Positions 17,459-28,435 of a stretch of 64,000 bases of DNA are shown piece after piece. The notes beneath the pieces were generated by a model. That model was not told where the DNA came from, searched no databases, and worked only from the letters and a program-made list of their open reading frames with translations. Numbering within the stretch: the first letter of the stretch is position 1; each line of letters opens with the position of its first letter. Where the stretch lies: contig NW_020654422.1 in NCBI RefSeq assembly GCF_003589595.1, forward strand, positions 17,713,258-17,777,257. Reading direction: 5' to 3'. The DNA is from Hyposmocoma kahamanoa. Lineage: Eukaryota > Arthropoda > Insecta > Lepidoptera > Cosmopterigidae. The position numbers and the translations under genes were made by a program.

Positions 17459-17663
17459 TACCTCCGTGGCCGAACGGTTACCATGCCGGACTGCCACGCA
17501 AATGTCCCAGGTTCGATTCCCGGGCCGGGAGAAATATTTGTATGGCCTACATTTATTTCTTTCGTGAGTTTGGGTGTAATTTGTGGTTGTCTATATGTGT
17601 GTGTCTATGGAACCCGCGAAACAGGGTTTCCCTAGTGCGGGGCTATGTTGAGTGTGTGCTTTA
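17459..17663 (+). mobile_element. SINE family A, near full-length
   Basis: The head is CCTCCGTGGCCGAACGGTTA, box B is GGTTCGATTCCCGGG, and the full body runs to GGGCTATGTTGAGTGTGTGC. The TTA tail is absent. Confidence 0.85.
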
Positions 17664-17834
17664 CTGATTACTTGTAGCTTTTGATAAATGAATTAGTTTT
17701 TAAGCTTAGGGTGTTTAATATTAACAATGCATGGTGACTTGAATTATGTGTCCAGGAGTGTATTATTTATTCTATTTCTATAAGTCTCTGTATAATAAGT
17801 GAGTTTAATACAAATAAGCCGTGGGGTGATACGT

Positions 17835-17988
17835 ATTATTAGCCCCGCACTAGGAAAACCCTGTAACAAAGGTCCCATGGACACATACACATAGAAACCC
17901 TAAAATTACACACAAACTCACGATATACATAAATGTAGGGCATACAAATATTTCTCCCGGTCCAGGAATCGAACCCGGGACCTCCGGA
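17835..17988 (-). mobile_element. SINE family A, head-truncated copy
   Basis: ATTATTAGCCCCGCACTAGG at the tail side, then AAATGTAGGGCATACAAATA and GGAATCGAACCCGGGACCTC. It ends inside the head. Confidence 0.8.
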
Positions 17989-18317
17989 CAAAAATTCAAA
18001 TTCAAGCATTGTTTGAGCGCTATTCTGCACGTCGTCGTGTCATAAATAACGCATTTGCATTTCGATAATTTTCAACACTTACTTTTTTTACTTGTAAAAA
18101 AGTCGATTACACTGTTTTTGTTTAACAATATAACTGAAACTAAATAACATACAAAAATACCGATTAAAGGGGGTTGTAGATCTCGTATTGCTGATCCCCG
18201 AAATGTTATTAACTTAATTTGGCTTAAAATGTGGATGACGACAGTTATGGTAAGGTGAGCAATATTTTTATATTATTAATTTTTACAATTGTAGCACAAT
18301 CACATCATCCGATTCCA

Positions 18318-18440
18318 AAATTGATCATGATGAAGATCAAGGTTTGCGAAAGAGCGATGGACAGAATGGAAGGTGTAAAGAGGATGGATAGAATCCGTGA
18401 CACTACTCAAAAGAAGCCGAATTGGGAAAAGCACTGCCAA
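18318..18440 (+). pseudogene. Decayed RTE-like LINE, first segment
   Basis: The frame reads VCERAMDRMEGVKRMDRIRD, matching the Q/C-R-A-M-E-R-x-x-x-G-V-x-x-x-D-x-I-R-N pattern near the C-terminus of RTE-like LINE ORFs. The next expected part appears only at about 18880, after unrelated sequence. Confidence 0.45.
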
Positions 18441-18867
18441 TCTGAAATGGGGTTGACTCGGACACATCTGTCACAAGCATCCATAGTAGCCATGCGCCAT
18501 TGTGAATTATTTCGATATTTGGTTCGTTAGTAATCGGTAATCCTGTCATTCGAATGTCAAATTAGTAACCTACTAATTTTCGTATTCGAATGATTTGAAT
18601 GATCATTCGTTACTAATTGGTAGTACTAATCCATAGATTCCATAGAATATTTCTGCTCGTGATCACCTAGCCCTCTCTGACATATGGTAAATACTGTAAA
18701 TGTGACGGGGACAGGAATATATTGTGGTATGGACATGATGAAAGAGGCGTTCTGATGTAATAATCATTCGACTCGTGCTGCTAACCGAATGACAGGGGCA
18801 TTCGAGTCGGCAATGCTTGGATTCGACTTAGGCGAATGATTTGCCCACTCCAATGATTACTTTTAGT
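18441..18867. repeat. ATTCGAATG-rich segment splitting the LINE remnant
   Basis: Repeated ATTCG/CGAAT motifs occur (ATTCGAATGTC, TATTCGAATGATTTGAATG, GCATTCGAGTCGGC, GGATTCGACTTAGGCGAATG). The position suggests an insertion into the LINE fragment, but clean ends and a target duplication were not seen. Confidence 0.4.
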
Positions 18868-19065
18868 AGCATTCAATTCAATTCAGCTTTTAGTGCTGGA
18901 CTCACACAGCCACTTGGTGGGTGCCGGAGAACGGCCAGGGACGACTAGGCAGACCAAGAATGAGATGGCGGGCTGACTTAGACGCATATTTAAATACTGG
19001 CCTAGCATTATGTCCAACAGGGAACACAGCAGGTTAAGTAAAAAGACCGGAGTCTGGATTTAAAA
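18868..19065 (+). pseudogene. Decayed RTE-like LINE, second segment
   Basis: The frame carries WVPENGQGRLGRPRMRWRAD then LDAYLN, and after a frameshift WPSIMSNREHSR. The G-R-P-x-x-R-W-x-x-D ... W ... D/N-R-x-x-W/S-R order is the usual C-terminus of RTE-like LINE proteins. Confidence 0.55.
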
Positions 19066-19525
19066 AATATTAATAATAAAATATGTGCGTTCCTAATTAA
19101 TAACAATTGTACTCTAGTTCTTGAATTGTTTATGGGTTACGTTCTATAATTGTAATAAATAAAGCCCTCCGTCTAGATTAAACTGGTTGATTGTTAAGTT
19201 ACAACAAATCTTCGAGCCGTAAATTGTCATTCATACCCGATTTAGCGGCAAAATAATGCTTCAAGGTTCGATTCCGATATCCTTTGGAGAATAGGCAGGA
19301 TACACGAAAAAAGGGAAAATGGTAAAAAAATCTTTTACTCTATCTGAGCGAGGTGAATAAACTACGAGAATTGAAACAGACGGCTGAAATCGTGAGTGTT
19401 ATGAATATGATCGTCATTTGTTTATATGTGTTCAACAGGGTTAGGTCCTAGGACCAAAAGTATTTGTTATTGCAAAATTCGATGAAAATGTTAGAAAATT
19501 TTTCTAGCCGAGTGATAACAATTGC
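19066..19525. other. Unassigned AT-rich sequence
   Basis: Nothing recognised. Confidence 0.5.
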
Positions 19526-20015
19526 ATTCAATTCAAATCTTTATTTCGGACAAAATATCCATATAGTGTTAGTAACAAAATACTTACAAACTATGTTAAT
19601 ATAAATCCTCTAAACATTGACGTGTACCCGTACCCATTGATAGAATTGATAGGCCCATCGTTCCTATCGGCCACTGTACGAAGAAGGCCAATGGCGCTGC
19701 CCCGCACTCTGCGCATTAGGGACGTTACCCGCTTCCGCAAAATGGCAAACATTACATTACCTCGGTAAACATTCCCAAAGCGCTACAGTAGCGCGGCAAT
19801 CCCAACAACATTCTGAGAGCGTCGTTATACTGGACGCACATGGCGCGATACGCTTTCTGTGTGTACTTGACCCACAAGCTGCACGTGTAAAAAGATTGGC
19901 AAAATGCTTTAAAAAGTGTGAGCTTTACGTGTCTAGTACAACGTGCAAACCTGCGGGCCAGCATGTTGCATCTTACTGCCAACGCTCTGCGCTCCCTCAA
20001 TGCAACACTGCTTTT
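19526..20015 (-). pseudogene. LINE 3' fragment with RT C-terminal region and tail
   Basis: The minus-strand frame (20000-19752) reads LARRFARCTRHVKLTLFKAF, CQSFYTCSLW and NDALRMLLGLPRYCSALGMF. The VK-x-x-L-F-x-A-(F/Y)-C-x-S-(F/L)-Y-x-C-x-L-W motif is characteristic of the region after the RT fingers/palm in several LINE clades. An early stop follows. The 3' side ends in AATAAAGATTTGAATTGAAT, a polyadenylation-like end. The copy is 5'-truncated. Confidence 0.65.
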
Positions 20016-20192
20016 AAAAAGTTATTGCCAAAAAGCATTATTTTAATATGGTTTTTGCGTAAAATAAAATATAATACAAAATTAAATTGGTTTGATTTGC
20101 TTATTTAACATAGACATAACAATAATGTAGCAGTAGAACTCCTTATGAAAGATTATTATAAAGATATTTCCCTGGACCCTATTTCCTTTTTA

Positions 20193-20404
20193 ATTGCCTA
20201 CGTGGCCGAACGGTTACCATGCCGGACTGCCACGCAGAGATCCCAGGTTCGATTCCCGGGTCAGCAAAAACAAGCGTATGGCATTTATTTCTCTCGTGAG
20301 TTTGGGTGTAATTTTTGGTTGTCTATGTGTGTGTTCATGTCACCCGCGATATAGGGTTTCCCTAGTGCGGGCAATGTTAAATGTGTGCGTTATTATTATT
20401 ATTT
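20193..20404 (+). mobile_element. SINE family A, full-length with TTA tail
   Basis: The head is CTACGTGGCCGAACGGTTAC, box B is GGTTCGATTCCCGGG, and the body is complete to a (TTA)n tail at 20390-20404. A family E copy starts immediately after. Confidence 0.85.
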
Positions 20405-20597
20405 CCGCCGCGAGAAGAAGAGTACGGTTTTGTGGAGTATGGGTGAAATTACAGGCACATGGGACTTGTCCACTTATGTCTCACGGTGACGGGTGTAGTG
20501 GTAGTGCCCCTCAGAGCTTTGCGGGCCATTTAAAGCTCTGAGGGCCATTGCAACTGTTATGGACAGGCGTGTCGCTTCTTCTTCCCTTATAAAAAAA
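20405..20597 (+). mobile_element. Family E copy, 5'-deleted
   Basis: GGGTGAAATTACAGGCACAT, CTTATGTCTCACGGTGACGG, AACTGTTATGGACAGGCGTG and a poly-A end at 20589-20600. The first ~100 nt are scrambled or missing. Confidence 0.75.
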
Positions 20598-21394
20598 AAA
20601 ACTATTTCTAGCTATACACAGACACATGCGCGACATAATTTATATCACTTATTTACAGTCAGTTATGAATGCTGTTTTTTATTGTAATAGTTTTAATTTA
20701 TTTTTCTACCAAATGTTAATGTGAATACGTATAGTGAGTTTCTGAAATTGGCTTTTGTACTGCCTATAGGATATTTATTTGTAAAAGATGTATAAAGACT
20801 GCAGAAACTTTTTTCATTATATAAAAAAAATAAAAAAATAGTTATTGAAAATTTTGTTTAAATGGCTATCTCGTAAATAAAGCGAGTAACTTGCGGTATA
20901 CATTTTAATAATCAATAAATATTAGTGTATTAATGCAGGGATTGAGCCAGCACGCAAGAACAACAAAAATGTAGTTTTCCCTAACTAAAATTGAGTAGCG
21001 TTCTTCGAAACAGTCTTGTAAGTGCGATTAATTTGTTCTAACTGCACGGCGACACGCTAACCGTGTTTAACCTCAGATTTCTGACTAATTATAGCCTTGG
21101 TCAGACTTTTTTTTGAGCCTCTTCAAAAAGGATGGTACCTATATAGATTTTTCACGTTTGTATTGTATTATTACTTTGAGATTTTCTTATACTGGATAGG
21201 GCTCTCCTAAAGTGATCTACAATGATCAGAAATTGGAATATGCGGAGTGTAAACGTACAGGCAGTGGATGTTTATATTAAGTAGATAATACCTCCTTCTC
21301 AAATTCCGGATTGATTAAAAATAAAAACAGAATAATTAAAACAAAATATTACCGCCCTGGCTCATCAACCCGAGGTGAATCTTGGCCTCAGTAA
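20598..21394. other. Unassigned AT-rich sequence
   Basis: Nothing recognised. Confidence 0.5.
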
Positions 21395-21580
21395 TTTTCA
21401 GGTAAGTTTTTTGTACTCAATTTTGGTGACAATTTTTATTATTTAATTACTCGAATATATTATCGTGAAATATTAAAGAATATTTCAAGTTACCGCACTC
21501 GAATATTAAATAATATTCTATAAATATTTAATTAAGAAGAAATTGTCATCAAAATTGAGTACAAAAATCTTACCTGAAAA
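21395..21580. mobile_element. Foldback element M (41-bp inverted arms)
   Basis: Left arm 21395-21435 (TTTTCAGGTAAGTTTTTTGT, then ACTCAATTTTGGTGACAATT) pairs with right arm 21540-21580 with few mismatches. The ~104-bp interior is AT-rich with repeated AATATT motifs. It is non-coding. No flanking duplication is evident. Confidence 0.75.
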
Positions 21581-21631
21581 TCACCCACCTTCGACATGAT
21601 CTCTTTCGGTCTTGTGCCAATTCCGAACATT

Positions 21632-21893
21632 TAGTAGCTTTAGAGCTCCTAGTGCAAGTGTTCGCCCAGGAAAGTACTGCCACCTTACCTATTTCTGCTG
21701 CCAAGCAGTAATCTGAGCATTACTGCGTTTCGGTTTTGAAGGATAAGGGTGACAGTGAATTTACAGGCACATGGGACTTGACTTGAGTGGCACTGCAATT
21801 TCCATGGACAAGCATATCGTTTTCCACCAGGTGCACGACTTGTTCATCCCGTCATGTAGTTTGTTCCGCTGCTTGGTGTCATACAAAAAAAAA
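21632..21893 (+). mobile_element. Family E copy with internal deletion
   Basis: TAGAGCTCCTAGTGCAAGTG, ATTTCTGCTGCCAAGCAGTA and CGTTTCGGTTTTGAAGGATA, then a jump from ATGGGACTTG to GAGTGGCACTGCAATTTCCA and an A-rich end at 21884-21893. Confidence 0.8.
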
Positions 21894-22668
21894 TTTGGGC
21901 ACAATCGTGTCCGTAACAGGCCTTTGGCGACTCCACTTCCAGCGATTTCTCGGACGGCCCTCTGGACGTCGACGTGTAATTACACAAACAATACATAATA
22001 AAAAATACAAAATAAATTTTGCTATTTAATTACAATTTTTTTCATCCAAATACACTTGCGTAGTAAATCTGGTTACACGTTAAAAATATAAACACTATGA
22101 TTGCGAGATTTCAGAGGGCTTTCATTATTATATTATGTATGTTTTTCCTTGAAATTTACATATAGTTTACCTGTTCTGATTTGTAACAGTGTTAGATTTT
22201 GTGCTCTTCTAAATCAAGAAGTATTGCCTACCTACTCCATCCTTCTGCGGTTTTCGGAATTAATCCTGTACTCGGTATCCATTCATAGACCTATCTTCTC
22301 TAACGCCCATCATTCCTACGATAAACGTGACCAGCTCACGTAAGCTTACTGTCATTGTGACACCATGTGTTTTTTATGATTTCGAGACTTTAGGTGTGAA
22401 ACAGACCCTTAACTCATTTTATTATGAATATATTTGCTTCAACGAACATAATACAATTGACCGATATTTTATTTAAAACGTTCGTATATTAAATACTTTA
22501 TTTAAAATAAAATCACTGTTGACCTCTTGAATTAAAAAAAATAGTTTTATTTGAAATTTACCCGGATATATCGTGATGAGACATACTTATTTGTTGTTTT
22601 TTCACTGCTTTATAATACTGGGAGAAGATTCAAATTTATAGGTGGCTTGTCTCCCACGTGAGCTCTAT
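21894..22668. other. Unassigned sequence
   Basis: Nothing recognised beyond short AT-rich runs. Confidence 0.5.
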
Positions 22669-22920
22669 GGCAGTAGCAGTACAGCTCCTTGCGAAAGATT
22701 TCGTCCAGGGAAGTACTGCTACCTTACCTATTTCCGCCGCCCAGCAGTAACGTTAGCATTACTGCGTTCCGGTTTTTAAGAGTAAGGGTGCTGGTGAAAT
22801 TACAGGCACATGGGACTTGTCAACTTATGTCTCAGGGTGATGGGCGCAGTGGCAATGCCCCTAAGATCTTTGCGATTTAAGGCTCTGAGTGGTACTGCAA
22901 CTGTTAAGGATAGGCGCGTC
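22669..22920 (+). mobile_element. Family E copy, 3'-truncated
   Basis: GCAGTAGCAGTACAGCTCCT, GAAATTACAGGCACATGGGA, TGTCTCAGGGTGATGGGCGC and AGATCTTTGCGATTTAAGGC. It ends at GATAGGCGCGTCG without the A-rich end. Confidence 0.85.
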
Positions 22921-23414
22921 GAAGTTATACTTTTCTAAACTCATGCTATCATAAATATAACTTTAAATTTTATTTACGTGATACTAAATGATTAATGTAA
23001 GAAGCATCATAATAGTTCACCGTACGAGTACTTCCATGAGCATGAAACTTTTCGAAAATAATATACAATAAAGTTTGGAGGAAGCAATGCCATCTTCATT
23101 GTGTGTTTGTAATAACAGTGTTTATAATAACATTAAAAGTAATAAAAAATATGTTAAAGCAAATTTTATCATAGTATTGCAAGTACGAAGAAAAACGGTA
23201 GTCGTAGTATAGACGGCCCACCCACGGAACCAACGTCACAAGGAGCAACGTCCTGGCGAAGATTACTGGAATCCCTTCGATGCCAGTATCGTACGACCGG
23301 TCTTGTGTCGATATTTAACGTTGGCATTATCCAGCAATGGATGTCTTTCGGCAGAAATTATGAAAGAAAGTACTACAAAGAAGAAAACTACTAAACAGTA
23401 TTTTTGTAGCATTT
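22921..23414. other. Unassigned; possible LINE end
   Basis: ATTATCCAGCAATGGATGTC then TTTCGGC at 23325-23352 (frame IQQWMSFGR) resembles the QQW-x-SFGR ending of RTE-like LINEs. Support is weak and the rest is unassigned. Confidence 0.3.
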
Positions 23415-23459
23415 TAAGTGACCACGGCGCGTGTCCATTATACGCGCCGTGGTCACTTA
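23415..23459. repeat. Perfect 18-bp hairpin, GC-rich
   Basis: Arms 23415-23432 and 23442-23459 (TAAGTGACCACGGCGCGT and its exact reverse complement) flank a 9-nt loop. The GC-rich stem stands out from AT-rich surroundings. Confidence 0.9.
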
Positions 23460-25688
23460 GAACAAAAATTCATGTTTCATTCATTCATTATCTTGGTTTA
23501 AAAATTGCAGCTAGTTATGATGAATTCGATATAGAATAAATGTCAACAAACAAAATCATTCTGATTGCTAGGGTTTTCATCTCCGATTGTTTTACATTTA
23601 CCATAATTTTTATATTTATCCCTGAAATTCAAGTAGGCTATTTATAATACTAATCTTGAAGTCAAGTCTATGATCAATTTTGTTTAATAGAAGCTTAAAA
23701 TCACTAGCATGTTATTTGAAACCATCATAATTACTTATTTGTAAAACTGTGTCATCCCTAATGATTTGTTTATTTGAAGAGAGAAATTGTAAACATTCAA
23801 ATTCGAGTAGTTCAGACTCGGAAATTAATGCTGGATGAGATATTATGTAATCATTTAATATAAAATAAAATCCCACAATTTGTTTTGCATTAATCTTTCA
23901 TTACCTTCTATTTAGAAGTAAGTTTTCATAGGTCTCAAAACTTTCGTTATTTTATCCATAAAGCATGCGTATCAATAATTACCTAATTATTTACTTACCC
24001 ATTTAAATTCCAATACGTAAGCAGCCTGTGGAAGCCTAAATAATAAGTATTGACAAAAAATGTTCTTTTCCTATGCCATCTTTGGTTGCTTAGCAATGTT
24101 TTGTATTAAACATTTCATGTCGGATTTAGCTCGAGTATAGTTTTAAAATTAATAAAAAATATTGGATCTTGATTAGTATTAATGTATTAGTAAAGGAAAA
24201 CATTGGATTCGAGCTGAGGTACTATCGACTCTTAAGCTGTTCAGGGACAGTAAGCGCCGAATTACACGAGAAGAAAGTTTTCGCGCGACCACCGCTCGGC
24301 GACCGCTCAGTTATCACGCCTTCAGAGTTAATTGCGAATCTGAATTCTATTTACTAGGCAACAACATTTAAATTCCTTTCAATAATACAACCGCCGCGTA
24401 GACTAAATACAAGCCAGACTCGCCCGCAAGCCCGAGACGCTCACTTAAGTTAAAACGTAAAAGCTAAATAAATAGAGCGTATTTTGCCATGACAAATGCT
24501 CCCTAACGGCGTTTACAGAACAATGAAACTCCACAATACGACAGCACTGTGTATCCATGTTTCGCTACGTGGATCTCAAAAACTTTCCATGTGCTTTCTG
24601 TGTAGTTGCCGCCTTCTGCTTGTCCATAGGAAATTATCAACAAGATACAGCAATATACTAAGATGTTTTTGTATAAGTTGATAGAAGATAGTACAAGTTA
24701 TGCAATGCATTTTAGTTTTCGTTGAAACTTTTTTATTCTAAACGCCTATATTGTTTGTTATTCAATACGACAGTCCTTTGTACAAGAAACATTTGCAAAT
24801 ATTGTAGCAGTACGATTATCAACGTCGACGGGTTCATTCATGCAGAGAGCGTATTAATATTCAGCATAGTAATACCACAAGTTGTAATCTCGCCTTAGCT
24901 GTCTTTATTGCTGTAACCAAAAGTTGCAAATGAGTACGCTGTTTTTATTATTATTATATATAAAAAGACTATTTCATCCAATCCTCCTAGGGATACTTGA
25001 TCACTGGTATCTTTACATTGTAGCTATACGTCCTCTTCTCGTACCTTTATTGAGGAAATAAAACAGTTCTTACAGGTAAGGAGATAAAGTTCATCGTTGA
25101 ACATTTTTATGTACATAATATTTTTCCTCTTAGGGTTGAACTACAGTTGCCAGCATCGGCATTACGTCCTATAAAATGTGTAGTTTATACGTGGGTATCG
25201 GCTGCACAGTTTAACAACAAGCGTGCTGACCTATTGTGTTTTACATCCACATATAAAACACACGTTTACTATTAGACTGTGCTGATGCGTATTCACAAGT
25301 GGGTTTCAAACCTTATTAGTTATAAACCCTCTGCTAAGGATGGTAACAAGTATCCTGTTAGGCCATAACCCATTAGGGCATTAGGCCCTTTATAACGGTA
25401 ACTGACTAGTTGTTAATAAAGTACGACGAACGAACTTAATTATGTCACTCTCTAGGTAATATCATGAGGTAGGTACTTTATGGTTAAAGTGACCTACTAA
25501 AGACAATCCCCTTTTTAAAATAGGCTCCGTGTTAGGCATAGTTCACAGTAAAGTGGTTATTACTTGTTAGATATCACAAACAAAATCGTATTTTGTAAGA
25601 AATAAAATAATATTATAATTATTAATATAAAAATCGAACACAATGAAAATTTCCTTCGATCTTACAGGACAGGAATCTTTTTCTGTGA
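23460..25688. other. Unassigned AT-rich sequence
   Basis: Short frames at 24169-24681 have no motif. No repeat was recognised. Confidence 0.45.
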
Positions 25689-26102
25689 GGGCGCGTTCCC
25701 ATTATGTCGTAACGTTTTATTTATCGTTAGACGACTGTCGCATCTAGCCTGTTCCCATATCACGACTATCTGTCGTGACTGTGTCGTGGACGTTTATTTT
25801 AACGTTGAACGGCTATCGTGTGTAACTGCTCCCACTAGTTAGTGACGACAAATTATCGGTTCACGGCAGCCACCTGGTCGTTTGCACGACAGAATCGTTT
25901 GAAGCTGCGATTATCTGTCATCCCATTTTTATCGTGACTTTTCTTATCGTTAGACAACTGTAGGGCTCTTTCCATTGTCACGACAGTCTGTCGTCGTAAC
26001 GTCAAAAAAGTCGTGAACCACAGTTAATCGTGTTGTTCTATGTGTGAACAACTTCATTTAAATATGTAAGCCACGACCGCAACCACGAAAAGGAACGCGC
26101 CC
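25689..26102. mobile_element. TIR element K (414 bp, MITE-like)
   Basis: The ends GGGCGCGTTCCC (25689-25700) and GGAACGCGCCC (26092-26102) are inverted copies over 11 bp. The interior is non-coding and contains repeated GTCGTGAC/TCGTGAC motifs and two related blocks, TTTATCGTTAGACGACTGTC and CTTATCGTTAGACAACTGTA. No flanking duplication is visible. The superfamily is unknown. Confidence 0.7.
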
Positions 26103-26257
26103 ATAGCCAATATCGATTATCGATATGTTCGATTTTTGAAAGAAAGAAAGAACGTTTATTCAAAAGAGTCACTATACATATTTAAATCTAATACTTAACC
26201 ACATGAGTAAGACTTAAGACTAACACAATAAGTAACTGCGTAATTTTTAAGATAGTA

Positions 26258-26395
26258 AGGTTGGCTTTCCACCAGAGACTGACACATCGCCACCGCTCAC
26301 CTCACCGCATCCCGCCCGCGCTTAGCTGAAAACAGTCCGTAACACATCCTCGTACCGCCTCGCTACCTCGGACATCTCTGGTGGAAAGGCAGCCT
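26258..26395. mobile_element. TIR element L (138 bp, MITE-like)
   Basis: The left end AGGTTGGCTTTCCACCAGAG pairs with the inverse of the right end (CTCTGGTGGAAAGGCAGCCT) at 18 of 20 positions. The short GC-rich interior is non-coding. The superfamily is unknown. Confidence 0.75.
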
Positions 26396-26582
26396 ATGTG
26401 TGCATAGTGGCGCTAAAGAGAAAAGGACAGGACTCGGCAATATGTCTATCTCGGACGCTGATTATCAGTTGTTCCTGTTTTAGCATCGACTGAGTCCTTA
26501 GAAAATGATACACATCGTCAATGGGCGAAACCGCCATTTTGAACAAGTTTTCAGTGGAAAGTTTTAAGGGGTTTTACTTTTT

Positions 26583-26694
26583 CACGACTCTTTTAAAATA
26601 TTTACATCCTGTTTTAAATTAAATTTTAAAACTTCAACTTAATTAAAACCAAAATTGAATTTTAAAACAGAACGGAAATATTATAAAATCGTCG
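26583..26694. repeat. Imperfect AT-rich inverted repeat
   Basis: The left side CGACTCTTTTAAAATATTTA (from about 26585), continued by CATCCTGTTTTAAA, pairs with the right side (TTTAAAACAGAACGGAAATA, then TTATAAAATCGTCG). About 35-nt arms have several mismatches, so it could be a decayed foldback element. Confidence 0.55.
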
Positions 26695-26982
26695 TTAAAA
26701 CCTAAAACATGTTCCCTCAAATAATTTTCGAAAAGGCGTTTTCGCCCTTTCTACGAAACACCGGCTACATGTCATGCTGTGTGTATACTCTTTTATAAGC
26801 CACATTACACATTTACGATACACGCACATCATTATACAGTTATTTACAAAGTAGTATTACTATAGAAATACGGTCCAATATTATGTTTATGAGCTTAATA
26901 CCTATAGGATTTTTGTATTGATAATTATAGTTTTTTTTATTTCTTACAAAATACCATTTTGTTTGCGATATATATTCTATCT

Positions 26983-27080
26983 AAGGGTTGCCCTAGTCTG
27001 GCAGACACAGGTTCGAGTCCTATCAGATCGAAGGAATTTTTCTTTATGTTCAGTCTTTGTCATTGACTTACAAATAAATG
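26983..27080 (+). mobile_element. SINE family D fragment
   Basis: A box B-like GGTTCGAGTCC is followed by TCAGATCGAAGGAATTTTTC and TCAGTCTTTGT, the head-to-body junction seen at 27600, 61045 and 61867. Confidence 0.55.
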
Positions 27081-27339
27081 GACGACGGGTCTAATACAAA
27101 AACCACGAAAAAAATGTCCCAAGTCAACCTATTTAAACGTAGTAACATGTAAAGGAATATGAAAAAGCTAAAACGTTGAATTTAAATTGTAATGTCATCG
27201 CAGTACTGTCTAATTTTGCTTGCTTCGCTGTCAGTCGAACAAACGAAGACTAAAGCGTGAACGGCGCTCTATATACGATTTTAACGCCCAATAAGTTCGG
27301 ACACTTTTTAGCGCGGACCCGACGTTCATATAATTGTAA

Positions 27340-27475
27340 GTGAATGGTCTTTGTATTAATAATTACAAGAAACTATATTGTAATATGTATTAATAATTAT
27401 AATAAACTAATGGAGTGATTTCACAAAATGTAATTGGATGTCATGGTGGTGAAATATTGCAAAATTCAATCAAAA
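27340..27475 (+). mobile_element. SINE family D, 3' body fragment
   Basis: TCTTTGTATTAATAATTACA, GAGTGATTTCACAAAATGTA and GATGTCATGGTGGTGAAATA match the distal part of the 61855-62060 copy. Confidence 0.55.
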
Positions 27476-27584
27476 TTTAATTACAGTTAATAGCGATATT
27501 TCTAGCCAGGGCTGGTAGTTGTAAAGGTGACGAAATCCTTTCATAAATTTCTCATGAATTTCTAAATACAAAGATCCGACAATA

Positions 27585-27770
27585 AGCACATAGAAAAATT
27601 CATGAGGTCCGCTGGTTCGTTCCGTGGCTTAGTCGGCATAGTGTCTGACACGGTTTGCTAGAAGACATCGTCAGTTCGACTCCGGCCGGATCGAAGGAAT
27701 ATTTCTCAGACTTCGATTTTTGTGTTACAAGAAACTAGTAAAGTAATTTCACAAAAATAAATTAATATAA
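27585..27770 (+). mobile_element. SINE family D, tRNA-derived copy
   Basis: The head GTTCCGTGGCTTAGTCGGCA has box A-like TGGCTTAGTCGG, and TCAGTTCGACTCC stands in for box B. The body is GGATCGAAGGAATATTTCTC and AGACTTCGATTTTTGTGTTA. The 5' flank CATGAGGTCCGCTGGTTCGT is shared with the other copies, so it belongs to the repeat. Confidence 0.65.
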
Positions 27771-28149
27771 TTGTAGTAAAACATCATAATATTCATTACA
27801 ATCAATGTTAAAAATATTTACTTTATTATGCAAAAAATGTAAACATTTTTAATTTACATTATAGCTTTTTCTTACTCTGTTTGCGTCAAACAAACCCTTT
27901 CAAAGTTTGCAGTCAGCCAACACTCTGTGGAAAGTGCTTTCGTTGATTTTTTAAGCAAACTGTAATTAAAATTTTAAACAATACATTTCCTTATTATAAA
28001 TGAGATAATAAATCTATATTTGAGAAGTGAATTTAAAGAAAAGAACATTCTCACACTAACGTCGCAGCGTACGAGTATAATATGAAAATGTAATTTAATG
28101 TTACGAAAAATAGTATTTTTTCACGAAATAGACACATTAATATGAGATA
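27771..28149. other. Unassigned AT-rich sequence
   Basis: Nothing recognised. Confidence 0.5.
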
Positions 28150-28435
28150 TAAAAAACCGAACAGAAAAGTTTGAGGAACTACATCTTTCCAATTTCCTTT
28201 GCCAATTTTGTTATATTGAAATCGGTTAACGGAAAGTGAGTGAAATCCAATAAACGGGATTCATTCTCTAATTTGCTACACTTAGAGTTGGAATATTTTC
28301 TTCAAATTTGAATAGAACTACTACTGAGTTATCTCCTTTTTTAGCAAAAAAAAAATCATTGCAATCGGTTCATAAACGTCGGAGTAGCCGCGTAACATAA
28401 ACAAAATGCAATCAAATTCAGACCCTAGGACATCG
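28150..28435 (+). mobile_element. Family F element copy
   Basis: AAAAAACCGAACAGAAAAGT, AATCGGTTAACGGAAAGTGA, TAGAGTTGGAATATTTTCTT and CATTGCAATCGGTTCATAAA, in the same order as at 45515-45798. Confidence 0.6.

Noticed and set aside
25689..26102. CpG-rich promoter island
   Set aside because: The GC-rich ends are the inverted terminal repeats of a non-coding element.
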